From contig NC_087062.1 of assembly GCF_963678635.1 (NCBI RefSeq), positions 15,177,789 to 15,241,788 on the forward strand: a DNA stretch of 64,000 nt. Reading direction: 5' to 3'. Below are positions 21,991-32,764 of this stretch, one piece after another. The position numbers and the translations under genes were made by a program. The notes below the pieces were generated by a model. That model saw only the letters and a program-made list of their open reading frames with translations. It ran no database searches and was not told the origin of the DNA. The number at the start of each line of letters is the position of its first letter. Positions within the stretch are counted from its first letter, which is position 1. Source of the stretch: Symsagittifera roscoffensis (taxonomy: Eukaryota > Xenacoelomorpha > Acoela > Convolutidae).

Positions 21991-23479
21991 TCGTTTTTGT
22001 TAAAGTTATCACTTTGTTTTTTACATAGCGGGTAAAATCATTTTTTTTAAATGTGAACTCCCTTTCAATAGACCTTAAAATGCACTGGTACCACTCAAAG
22101 TTTCAACTTCAATAGACCATAAACTGTTTTTGGAACACTCCAGTTTTCGCCATGATACGTGATGTCTTGTTAGTTTTACTTCTGAAATTTTGATTAGTGA
22201 TACAAAATAGCAGTCATATTTTAGGCTTTAGTTAGCAGCAAACAAAAAACAATGGAAATGACCAAACAGTATGGTCAGTTATACCTCAAACCCTGTAAAA
22301 ATGCATAAATCATAGGCTGCAATGATTAAATTAACAATGTGGACTTCAGAGACATTAGTTCATAAATAAAAAATATATCATTTACGTATCAAATTTGGGC
22401 AAATTGATTTGTCAATCGGGTTCTCTCTATAATTTTTTGAGCGTTAAAAAAATCGAAGCTTTAGTGTGTCTACAATTCATTAAACGCCGTACTACTTCGT
22501 TTGGTTTTTTTTTTAAATTACTGTTAAATAAAATTGTTGGAACCCAAAAGAATAAACATTTTTTTTCTCAAACTAAAAAGATTCTGGACATAACAATGCA
22601 ATTAAAGGTAATTTGATTTTTCCCAGATTGGTTTTGATTACTCAATGAAATACGCAGCAGCCCAACAATTTTTCATGTAAAATTTTTTTATGAGTTAGAA
22701 GCAATTTAAAGGAAATTTTTCAGACAATATCTCCATTTTGTTGAGCTAAAGTGAAACGCTTATTTATGGGCTAGTTTTCCGCCCCAAAAATCAAGAAAAA
22801 AACCTTGCAAGCGAGTCTTCCAGGTGTTATACTCGCTCATTATAGCTAATTTTATGCGAAGATTTTTGAAGCAATATTTTTTTGAAGGTTTTCAATAATC
22901 TAAAATTGTTAACGCCCTGATTTTTTTCCCAAACGATTTTTATCTGGATTGACAGAAAACGCTGGCCATAATTTTAACACCATAGTTTTTATTTAGCTCC
23001 TAGCCGCTGAGATTGATTTTTAATACCTTTACTTGTTGTTTGAAATAACTCTACTTTTCAAAGACATAACTTTCACTTTTTAAAGACATAAAATATATAT
23101 TTGTATGACTAGCTTTTGATTGGTATTCCAGGTAGTCTGTTTTCAAATTTAACAATTTTATGTCTCAAATTTTCCAAACAGCACACAGAGAACAGTTTTA
23201 TGCCTCAAAAATCTCAGAAATTTGATTCGATGGATCGCATAACGACAACGAGCGAGAATTTTCTAAATCAAAGCAGGAAATTATCCAAAACAACTTAATC
23301 TTTCTACGAAATCTTTGAAAAAATTTGAAAGGTCGCGATATTTCTTTTTGTCAAGATTTTTAGTGTATTCCCGTCGATCTTTACCAATCTTCAAAATTCT
23401 GGACACTATCTTGCCAAGATCAAGAAGTTTTCAAAGGTTCATCAAGATTGCAAAGATTTTGGACAAAGGCAAAGCTTAC
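21991..23479. other. DYRK intron between the duplication and the DH-box exon, no gene seen
   Basis: AT-rich sequence. The short frames at 22395-22616 and 23116-23298 have no splice or family support. Confidence 0.5.
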
Positions 23480-23664
23480 TTTTAGGTAGCCTCCATGTTC
23501 GTCGTCGTGTCCGTAGTTCCTCTCGCCCGTCTCGTTTAACTTGAGTTTGTTGGCTCTTAGTCCGAAGTAGTACAGCTGTAGATTCAAGTCCTTTTCCTGC
23601 AGTTTCTTCACCTCTCCTTTCTCAAATGAATTGAATAGCGAGTAAACAGGACAGTCTTCTATTT
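23480..23664 (-). CDS. DYRK exon with NAPA segment and DH box
   Basis: The exon encodes 61 codons. The stretch LYYFGLRANK aligns with the conserved YFLGLNAKK region of class II DYRKs, and NYGHDDEHGGY is the DH box that precedes the kinase domain. In this family the NAPA region supports the transient Tyr autophosphorylation step. Acceptor ATGTTTCAG before 23664; donor AAA|GTAAGC after 23480, phase 0. CAP1 starts on the other strand only 272 bases away, at 23936. Confidence 0.9.
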
Positions 23665-23935
23665 CTGAAACATTTCTCAAATTAATTGCCGGCTTGTGAG
23701 ATGAAGTGTTGGTTGAGTGAAAAAACTCTTAAGGCATCATAAACACTTTGAAAAATGTAACACCTACATTAAATTCATCTGAAAAGACAGGATTTATAAT
23801 TTTACAACCATTTAAAAACAATTGAAGCACTCGTATTCTAAAGCACTGGTTTCTAATTCAACAAGTTTCAAAAGTGAGCACGGTATCGCAAAACTAAAAG
23901 AAATTTTGAAACCAAACATCTCTTTTTTAGGCTAG

Positions 23936-24122
23936 ATGTCACAAACAAAATTAAAAATTTTGAAACTATGCCAAGTAAATTTGCTACAAATTTTATTATT
24001 AAGCACTTGGTTTATTTTGGGTGCATCTGTAAGTCCGGAAGTGAAGAAAGCATCACTCGATGGACACAATGAACATCGAAAGAATGCAGGACTCGATCTA
24101 TTCGAATGGAGAGCTGGACTGG
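23936..24122 (+). CDS. CAP1 exon 1: signal peptide and first CAP helix
   Basis: The ATG at 23936 follows a strong acceptor (CATCTCTTTTTTAG) by five bases, so the mRNA 5' end or a 5'-UTR intron joins here. Residues 11-32 are hydrophobic (VNLLQILLLSTWFILGAS). KASLDGHNEHRKNAGL gives the first CAP His. The donor is G|GCAAGT (GC type) at 24123. The alternative GT two codons on breaks the frame of exon 2. Confidence 0.9.
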
Positions 24123-24419
24123 GCAAGTTTGAACCATTTTTAAAACTGAAACCTGGCGAAACCCCTTACAGTCGCACATTGAGAACCTACTTGCTCTGTT
24201 TTCTTCCCCCAACCTGCTTGCGATTTTTTACAACTACGTTTTTTTTTGGGTGGAGGGGGGAGGAGGAAAAAGAGCCTCTGCTAAACCCAAAAATTGATGC
24301 TTATGTAAGACCGGGGAATAAAAAGAGCGAAAAAGGTGAAATTGTGGTGCCGCGAGAAACATGAAATCCGATGAATAAATGTTTCAATTATAATAACATT
24401 CGCAGACATGCTAGACTAA

Positions 24420-25349
24420 AGTGCAGACGGATTCATATCTTTTTTGCTACAAACTTTTTCAGGAAAACAACCAATATGTGAACCAATGTTTTGGTTAAAA
24501 ATGATCAAATAAAAATAATAAATTAAGTTTTGATCGCAAATCTTACCACCACGCGCAATCTACAGTACATAATTTATTTCTCATTCAGTGATACCAAAAT
24601 CTTAGAAACAACCGAATTGCTTCAATTCAAATCAGAATGATTCAGTTCGCCGTGCATTTTACGCTGTAATAGAATAAATACGCGCAATTATTACAGGGTA
24701 ATCAACGCAAAAAAACGATATAAATAAAGAATTAACGGTATAAATAACGCTCTAGTTTTATCCAAAATTAGCCAAATTGATACTTTTTAATTTAAAAACT
24801 CAGTTTCACCAAAACAGTCGCATGTGTAAAATTGTTTTTAAAAAGTTGAGACCACAGTACTTTCATCAATATCTTTCAAATAGCATAGAATAGAAAGTCT
24901 CGCCAATAATGGTTTGTAAAAAACCGAAAAAGGACTGAAAAAAAAAACACAAAACATAAATATTTCCTCACTTTCTCAGACAGTTTTTAACATTAGCCAA
25001 GCCTTATAGCGGATGATTTTCTTGTCAAAAAAATATTAATTTTAACTAAATGTGGCTTCTGCATTAATCAATTATGGCTCAACGTGAAACTTTCCAATAC
25101 ATTTTTTGAAACAACCTTTCCCATACACCATGTCAAAAGAAATGTAACTTATTTTTCATCTAGTAAACGTTTTTTTTGGAATAATTATTATACCTCATTT
25201 CCCTCAGGAGTGACTTCTGAAACAGGTCAAATCAGTGCATCCGCTACCGATTTTTAGAAAATTAGCACGATTGACTGACGTCGTTCTACTAGGTTCTCTG
25301 ATTACTGCTATATGTTTACCTTAAAACTATAGACGTTTGTTTTTACCAG
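24420..25349. other. CAP1 intron 1, no other feature
   Basis: AT-rich intron with GC-AG ends (donor GCAAGT at 24123). The open frame that continues from exon 1 to 24364 is read-through and not supported. Confidence 0.5.
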
Positions 25350-25424
25350 GCGACAGAGCAACAAAGTATTCAAAAAAGTTGGGAGAAGAAGGAGAATGCA
25401 AAAAACTTTCGCACTCTGAAAACC
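25350..25424 (+). CDS. CAP1 exon 2
   Basis: 75 bases: DRATKYSKKLGEEGECKKLS and HSEN, the CAP helix that ends in the conserved LSHS. Acceptor TGTTTTTACCAG, donor AACC|GTAAGT. Length and phases are identical to CAP2 exon 2. Confidence 0.88.
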
Positions 25425-26373
25425 GTAAGTATTTTCTTTGATATCCAGGCCAACAATTTGTCATTTTTATATAGTTAAATAGGAGCACCAGCTGGTGCTG
25501 AGCAAGTTCAAGTATCGCAGAAAAGTAAAAAGACGCTATATAAATTTGAAAAAATATATAAAAAGAAAATTTTACATTGGAATTTTTTTCTCTCAAAAGT
25601 CTCACAGGCGGATAGAAGGAATAAACTGATTTTAATATCCCAAGTAAACTAAAATGTGTAATTCCAGTAAAGTTTTTGCTATCGTTAAATGTGCACAGTT
25701 AAATGTTTCCCATGTCCAGCTATGCTTTAGTTCCTTCCGACTTTTTGAGAGGCTGTAAAAAACGGAAACGAAGCGAGTTTAATTGGTTCGACGTCTCAGC
25801 GTCGATCAACTCTACTTGATAAAGTTTGATTAGTTTTGCGTTTAGCAAGAGTATTGCAATAGGATATCAGTCTTTTTTCCTGTTAAAATCTTTTTGCTCT
25901 TAACTTAACAATGTTTAATTAATGTATCAACCTTCATCTAATAATTTTGAATGATTGGTGTAGAATTAATGCACATTATCGGGCAAACATTGCCCGGCAA
26001 CTATTTTTTGTCTGCTTATGTTATGCCGCGTACTTTCTCAATTTTAATTTTTTTGTGATTTGAGCAATTTTACTGTAACAGAAGATCAATTTTATTTTTT
26101 CCTGCAAATTGAAAATTTACCAGCTCTGATTTGGTATAATTCCTGTATTAATCATTTGTTTGGTTCTTGCCATTTTTTTTGCACAGGTGGTTTCTATTAC
26201 TTTATTTTAATGTCACTGCTAATTTTTGCGTCGTCTGAAAGATTAAAACATACTTTTAATTTTGTGTGAGAATAAGAGAAAGAAAGTTTAAAATTTCGAG
26301 CTTCAGGCAAATTTCGAGCTTCGAGCTTCAGCTTCAAATTTGTGAAAAGCTCCAGGCATATAAACATTCAAGG

Positions 26374-26935
26374 CTTTTCGGATACGAGCAGCCTTGTTGT
26401 TCCGACTTTCGATACGAAAGTAACGGAATATTTGTGCTCGGGGTGGGTTTTTTTTTCTTCAGACAAATTTCGACTTTTTAACTAGCCATTTTTGACGAAA
26501 TTTTTTTTATATCATTCGAAAGGAATTGTTGTCCTGAGCTCAAATTTGAAAAGATATTTCACCTGGAATCATTTTTCGTAAAGTTACAGGGGTTTAAAGA
26601 TTGCCATTTTGGCCAATTTGGGACAATTAACGCGCGATGTATTTCGCGCTAGTAATGCGTAAGCGGAGAGGTAATCCGTCGTAGAAATCGTTCCAAATTG
26701 GTTAAAAGAAGCTTATTTGCCATAATTGGTTCGTAGCAAGGAGCGAAAACTATCCTTTTATAGTTTATATGGCGTGTGGGGGATGATTTTCATAAAAAAT
26801 TTCAAATTTTGGAAATTTTTTTTTTTTCATTTTGTTTTATTTCATTGAATTTTTGAATGTTATTACTGCTCCATAAATCTTAAAAGACAGTCGGAACATA
26901 CAGGGCTTCGCCCTGATACGAGCAGTCTTGTTTTG
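26374..26935 (+). repeat. Interspersed repeat with GATACGAGCAG ends
   Basis: Left end GGATACGAGCAGCCTTGTTG, right end CTGATACGAGCAGTCTTG. Inside is the body TTGTCCTGAGCTCAAATTTG, GGGTTTAAAGATTGCC, TTTGGGACAATTAACGCGCG. Related sequence lies at 16611-16760, 21787-21960, 28190-28340 and inverted at 50641-51033. It lies in CAP1 intron 2. No coding capacity seen. Confidence 0.6.
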
Positions 26936-27137
26936 CTTTATAACCACTTGGTAAATTTTGTCTATTTGGTAGTTTAAAAGTCACAAATTTGCTGTTTGAC
27001 ATATTTTTCTCACATGGATTTCAATTCGAGACAAACTTTGGTTCCTCAATTCGTTCAAATTGACTTGATAAACGAATCAAAGTGAATTGAGGGCGTATTT
27101 ATCACATTTACTCAGTTCAGTAAAAAATATTTCACAG

Positions 27138-27319
27138 GGGAGAATATCGGTGAGAACTTATATGCGACTAGTCAGGGAGACCAAGGGGGCGAAGCGATAG
27201 CAAAGATGGCCGTTGAGGCTTGGTACTCTGAAACCAAGTTCTTTTCCTACCCTGGAGATGATAGTTACGACACGTGCGACGGAGGAGATAAATTTTCAGA
27301 ATATGGTCACCTTACACAG
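27138..27319 (+). CDS. CAP1 exon 3: CAP core
   Basis: 182 bases: ENIGENLYATSQGD, a Trp/Tyr-rich helix (AVEAWYSETKFFSYPG) and YGHLTQ. It contains the conserved Glu of GEN and His of HLTQ. Acceptor AATATTTCACAG, donor CAG|GTGTGT, phase 0. Confidence 0.93.
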
Positions 27320-27937
27320 GTGTGTTGCTTTTCTTACTTTGGGTAAAGTTTCCCCAGAAAAAATTGATAGTTTCATTTATTTAGTTTAATCATTTTGGGA
27401 TAGTTTTGGCTAAAAAGTTGTGGTTGTTCGTGCGCGCTCCTTCCTCAAGCTATTAAGTAACGTGTACTAGTTTCAAATATTTTTTAAGCTTAGTTTGTCA
27501 AAAAGGGTTTTGTATTAAAATGCTTTCAAAGGGGACGACTCGGTAACTTCGACAGCGACCTTTGAACAATTTGTTATTAATGCTCAAGTTTACCCATTCT
27601 TCTTTTAGTAAAAGCACTAATTCATTAAAATCATTGAACGTGCATTTTTTAGGAGTTTGCATTGGGCAAACGCTCGTCTCTCAAAATTAATAGAAACAAT
27701 TTAATTTACTTAAATTAATTTTAAAAAATTAATTGCTTAAGAGATATCTTTTTCTTTAATATTTACTTCGCAATAAAAGTGTGATAGGAAAAATTTTTAT
27801 ACTACTTGAACAACGAGTCTTGCTTACAACTATTTCTGTTTTATTTACTTTTTGAGGAAAAGGTCAACTTTTCTTTAATGTCAAATTTTTTTCTTCGTTT
27901 AATCGTTTCGGCTATTGGCGACGTGATTAGTTTTAAG

Positions 27938-28119
27938 ATGATGTGGCAGAAAAGTGGAGAACTTGGCTGCGCAGAATATGTCTGCCCAGATAGTGGTTGG
28001 GCCATTTTTACCTGCAACTATTCCCCGGCTGGCAACACGCAGGGGGAGAAAATGTTTCCTGAGTCCAACTTCAAGAAGTTATGCGAGGCCGAACCGGGAG
28101 TGTGGACCACTTGCAAAGA
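27938..28119 (+). CDS. CAP1 exon 4: CAP core and signature 2
   Basis: 182 bases: MMWQKSGELGCAEYVCPD, then TCNYSPAGN, the second CAP signature. The Cys pattern continues into the extension (KKLCEAEPGVWTTCK). Acceptor GATTAGTTTTAAG, donor GA|GTCAGT, phase 2. Confidence 0.93.
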
Positions 28120-28411
28120 GTCAGTGTTTTGTAGTATCTCGGTATTTTACAGTTAATTGTTAATTGGGCCAACTTCGAATAAAGTGACGGAGTATACGTG
28201 CTCGGGACAGTTTTATCCCAGACGAAATTCGACTTTTTATTAACAATTTTCCATCAAAATTTTTTATTCAGTCTTATCTCAAAATTAGAGCAACATTTCA
28301 CCGACAATCTTTTTTTCACCAATTTTACCCAGGTTTGAAAAAAAAAATCAAATTGAATAGATGCAAAATTATTTTTCAATTTACTAATTTTCATTGAAAC
28401 GATCGTTTCAG

Positions 28412-28461
28412 GAACCTTGTCACAGAGGGCTGTAAAATGGGCCGAGGCCAGATGACGGATG
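28412..28461 (+). CDS. CAP1 exon 5
   Basis: A 50-base exon encoding NLVTEGCKMGRGQMTD, part of the Cys-rich extension. Acceptor GATCGTTTCAG, donor G|GTACGT, phase 1. It matches the 50-base exon 5 of CAP2. Confidence 0.82.
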
Positions 28462-28916
28462 GTACGTTGATTTAATCCGAACTTACACGAATAAAAAAAT
28501 TGACCTTTCGAAGGCGGGGATCATAAATTGAGGCGAGTAAAGGATTTCTAGAATGAGCGCATTTTCAAAAAAATTGCATTTTTTTGTGACACGCAAATGA
28601 ATAAAAAAACTTCTTTGTTCGATCACAATACACAAAGTTGCGTTAGATTTAGAAAACTTCTAACTTGTAATGTAGTTCGTTACTACTTCGTGAATATGTA
28701 TTTTTAACTACTTTAAGTTGAAATTTTTTTGGTTGTTCGAGGTAGTTCTTTTAATGGTAGTTTTCACGGTTTCAAGGTTAATTTCCAGGAACTTAAGCAA
28801 AAAAAACTCACAAATGAAATGATTTTTTTCTCGTTTCATCTCAGTAGTTTTTTTCAGGAAAAAAATGGATAAAAAAGATTAATTTTAAGAATTTTTGATA
28901 TCTTTGATACTTATGT

Positions 28917-28922
28917 GACCTT
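28917..28922. repeat. Target site duplication (left) of foldback element
   Basis: GACCTT directly before the element terminus AGTAGTATGC; the identical hexamer follows the right terminus at 42304-42309. Confidence 0.85.
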
Positions 28923-28950
28923 AGTAGTATGCAAATAGTGCGTTAGGATC

Positions 28951-28965
28951 GGGGGGGGGGGGGGG
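28951..28965 (+). repeat. Poly-G tract mirrored at both ends of the element
   Basis: A run of 15 G follows the terminal repeat; its mirror, a C-run of about 13, is at 42262-42274. Confidence 0.8.
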
Positions 28966-28975
28966 TTGTCATACC

Positions 28976-29145
28976 TGGATGACCATTAGGTATAAATCAT
29001 AATGGTCACCATGTATTAAATGATCAGCAATGGTCACCATGTAATAATCCTAATTGTCACCATGTATAATTTTATAACTAATGGTCACTATGTAATAATC
29101 CTAATTGTCACCATGAATAATTTTATACCTAATAGTCCTCATGTA
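28976..29145 (+). repeat. Sub-terminal array of GGTCACC near-palindromes (left arm)
   Basis: Six to seven copies of a TGGTCACCATGTA-like motif spaced about 25-29 bases apart, some degraded (TTGTCACCATG, TGGTCACTATG). ATGGTCACCAT is nearly its own reverse complement. The array is mirrored at about 42080-42250. Such arrays just inside the termini are typical of transposase binding sites. Confidence 0.75.
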
Positions 29146-29674
29146 AAACTTCGGTATATTAATGAGTATTCCCACTGAACGTTGTGGAAACGGGAATGGA
29201 ATTAAGTTTTGGTCGGTGCATGTTTTCCCTTCTAAAGTTTGAGGGTATTGGCTTGTTTACATGTAAAATGACCTTATATACCTATTATATGCGACCAAAC
29301 TATATAGTATATAGGAAAGCACAAGATTTTGGCAGCGTAGCTTAACTGTTGGCTGCGGTGAACGATTTCCTTCAAAAATGCATGTTTTATTGCTGAATCT
29401 CGAAGAAAGCAAAATTTGTCAAGTGCGGCGGCCGCCACCTCTATTTAGGCAAAAATTATTAATCAATTTGACCGAAATAAGAATGACAAATTTCAGCCAA
29501 ATGAAGGTAAAAACAAAGTTCAGCCAAATGAAGGTAAAAACAAAGAAAAATTACGTAACACTGAAAACTCTAAAATAAGGAAATTGGCTTAAAAGTTTCG
29601 ACATTTCCATTTTCCGTGTCTACAGGAGACTGAAAAAAGGTCTAAAATTTATGACAAAAGCTTTGATTTTATAG

Positions 29675-29977
29675 AAAGGTTGAAAGAGCTAATAAGTTGA
29701 AGTGGGTAAAGATCTGGAAAAACGAGAACACTGATGAAAGCCAAAAGTGCCCATTAATTTTGCTGCAGCCATTTCTAAGACTTGCATATACCACTTTTTA
29801 TAATAAAAAGGAAACAATTTTTGGGGCTTCTAGAAAACGTTTAGTATTTCCTATTAACTTTTTTGTGCTAACAGAAATTGTGAAAATATTCATCAGAGCG
29901 GACCTAGAAACTTGGGGAAAACTGTTATTTGTGTGCCAATATATACGACAGAACAGAGTGACCATCGAATCAAGCAG
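29675..29977 (+). CDS. Exon-like ORF in left arm, unrecognised
   Basis: Open from an acceptor (TTGATTTTATAG) to a donor (CAG|GTGAAA), about 101 codons: KLKWVKIWKNENTDESQ and further, with PLILLQPFLRLAYTTFY and TWGKLLFVCQYIRQNR. There is no ATG near its start, so it would need splicing. The mirror copy in the right arm (41256-41558, - strand) has the same peptide over 91 residues, but ends at a TAA where this arm has TCA. The family is unknown. Confidence 0.4.
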
Positions 29978-30502
29978 GTGAAAACTTATTTGCGACTTTT
30001 AAGGAAAGCAGTTATTCAAATTAGAGCAAATTCAATCGGGAAAGACTGAACACAAACTAAGACAAGTTATGGATACAAACTCAAAGCTTGATATGAATTC
30101 AGAGTTATAATTTGAGCATCCAAAATTTTTGATTTTTCCATTAAAAGAATATGCAATTAAATAATTTTTAATTTGATACTACAATCTAGTCAACTGTTCT
30201 CACTAACTTCTAATTTACTCAATTTGGCTTTAGAAAGAGCTTTCTATTCAAAAGTTTGAAGCGCTATCAGTTATTATCATTGATTAACCTTCTGCTCAAC
30301 AAGTCAAATTTTGAGTTTTTAAATATAAATCTGATCTTTTGAATGTTTCCATGATTACGCTATTGTCTCTCAAAATACGGTGGATTTTTGACCAAAATAT
30401 TCGATTATTCATCTGCAACTAATTGTGTTATCAAGAGTTCAACCTTTCTTTCAATATATGCTTGAGGTGATCACTACTAGCAGTATCAAAACAGTTCGCA
30501 TC

Positions 30503-30571
30503 ATGAAATTTCTTCTCATTTTTGCATCGATATTTGTCTTCTCTATTAACAAAACATGTCTTCGAAAAACG
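30503..30571 (+). CDS. Possible signal-peptide exon, left arm
   Basis: ATG followed by MKFLLIFASIFVFSINKTCL and RKT, 23 codons, ending ACG|GTTAGT. The Lys plus hydrophobic run looks like a signal peptide. The identical exon is in the right arm at 40657-40725 (-). In phase with 30649-30715. Confidence 0.45.
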
Positions 30572-30648
30572 GTTAGTTGTTTGAAATTTTAAGATAAAAA
30601 ATCAAGCCTTATCATCAACACTCTACCTGAATCTTCGGATTCCGTCAG

Positions 30649-30715
30649 GATGATAGCTGTTTCACACTAAACAACGCTTTCACACCAATTTGGCTACAGC
30701 AGTTTCCGAAAACTT
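30649..30715 (+). CDS. Possible second exon of a small secreted peptide, left arm
   Basis: Acceptor TCCGTCAG, 22 codons (DDSCFTLNNAFTPIWLQQFP, KT), donor T|GTAAGT. If the donor is not used, the frame stays open to a stop at 30781-30783 and adds four cysteines and a dibasic KR. Mirror copy at 40513-40579 (-). Function unknown. Confidence 0.4.
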
Positions 30716-31093
30716 GTAAGTGCCATTTTGTAGTTTCAATGCATTTCGATAAACGTCAATTATGTTGTGTTATCTTAAGCTAGAACGACTAACAAAGACA
30801 TGTTTAATTTGACAATAAAAAGTTTGTTAGACAGTTTTACTTTGAGGAATTAAAATTTTGAGCCTCAATGCAGAAAGACTTGCTATTCATTTCAAAGAAA
30901 AAAGGCGTAAGCATTTTGTGCTATTTCATAAAAAGCTCTATCGACTAAATAAATCTTGAATTTAAAAAAGTGGTACTGACTTTTTATCTGATTACACAAT
31001 TGCTTCACTTCTGTGGGTTTATAACTTTGATTCAAAATTATGATTTTTCAAATGAAACCCATTGAAAATTTGTGGTTTTTAGAGATTGATCAA

Positions 31094-31270
31094 TCATCCT
31101 TCAAATATACAGTACCTGTCACTGAGACTTTGCTCGCTTACCGTCTTCAGCTCTACCAGCCGCATGTCTGCACGATCAATGATTTTCCTCAAAAAACCAT
31201 AAATTTTTTCTAATAAGTTTCTTATCGTAACATCTATGAGTAACAGTTCATCAAACACTTTGAACTCCAT
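31094..31270 (-). CDS. Small ORF in left arm (58 residues)
   Basis: Starts MEFKVFDELLLIDV and stays open to TGA at 31094. Its mirror in the right arm (39952-40134, +) differs by an in-frame 6-base insertion and a few replacements. It is helical and charged, with no recognised domain. Confidence 0.35.
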   Translation of the reverse strand: MEFKVFDELLLIDVTIRNLLEKIYGFLRKIIDRADMRLVELKTVSEQSLSDRYCIFEG

Positions 31271-31471
31271 GCTGTCTCCAATTGGACTTGTTGTTTGATG
31301 CTTCCATCGACAAAATTTTGTGAAAACTTGAAAACTGATCTTTCTTGTTACAATTTTGAAATATTTTTCATAATCATTGACTGCAGATAAATAGAAATTA
31401 TCAATGCAACAAATGCAACTTTTTCAAAGTGAAATGTTCATAATGAGGATACCTGGAAGATCAAATATTTC

Positions 31472-32764
31472 ACGGAAAACTTTTTTAAAAAATTATCAAA
31501 TTGTTTTGCAAATCAAGAAAATGAAAAAAAACTGTCATTATAGTGTCTGGTTGATTATTCTAGAATATTCGAGAAACTTAAGAAGAAAGATAAGAAAGAT
31601 TTGGATTGAGTTACATATATACTTTTATATGAAATAAAATAAACGATTACAATTAAACTCAAACATATATACCCCACCAAACATATAAAGCTGCATACTT
31701 GTAAAGATAAAAAACATAAACACATTTTCATAGGTTGCAAACTTAAATGCATACTCACAAAAAACAGTCATGCGTGTTTTTTTAAAAACATACGTTTATT
31801 CATACACAATTAAATACTTATATAAGGTTAATAATGCAAACTTATATTCAAAAACAATAACGTACACACTTACTGAATACAAACATACATACATGTATAC
31901 ATAAGTACAAATTTACATAAACACATACATACATGCATACATAGATACATACATACAAACTTACATGTATACATACATATATAAAGTTACTTAGAGACAT
32001 TCATACAACCATACGTACAAAATTACATACATATATGCAAAAATACTTCTAAACATACAAACATTCACAAAAGAAGTCTTACATAAAGGTATGAATACAA
32101 ACGTACATAGTTTTATACATAAGAAGAAGGCAAATAAACTACCATACAAACATAAATTTTTCATACTTGCTTACATGCTTTTAAACCTGCAACCAATTAT
32201 ACAAAAACTTTGCTTTTACACATGCAAAGAGTTTGACTTAATATTTCTGCTGACCTTTACAATAGAACCACATTTAAACACACAAACCAGCTTAATTTCA
32301 CTTCACACTTTCAAGACGAATATATACACACATTCAGAAAAAAAGAGTCAGGCATTAGAGACTGGCATTCATAAGTCTTTACATACAATCATATAAACGT
32401 GCCTTTCTTACTCATATACGAAAATGCATAAGTACTTACCTACAAACAGACATGGTTCGTACTATACAAGCATGCTACGACTCATGTGTACACACTTTCC
32501 TTTTAAACAGGCATGAAACTTCAATCATAAGTTTGTACAATTTGAAAACAAGCAAATTTTAAAATATTTTTAAACTGAAAAATATACATTGATACAAAAT
32601 AATTGCTGGTCTTCATTCACTCAATCAAGCGGACATGCATTCAAGATTTCTTACTTTCATAAAAACATACAAATATACATTTGAAAACATACAAACTTCT
32701 AAATACTCAAATGAATACACACAAATAGTATATGCATACTTGATTAAGTACATTTATACGTGCA
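31472..32764 (+). other. Segment present only in the left arm
   Basis: About 1.29 kb between AAGATCAAATATTTC and TTGTACACTTTTACATAG has no counterpart in the right arm, where those two sequences are adjacent (39739-39766). It contains TACA-rich sequence and one extra tandem unit. Confidence 0.75.

Noticed and set aside
23936-24364. 142-residue read-through of CAP1 exon 1
   Set aside because: Beyond 24122 the CAP similarity stops, and a GC donor restores the family alignment with exon 2.
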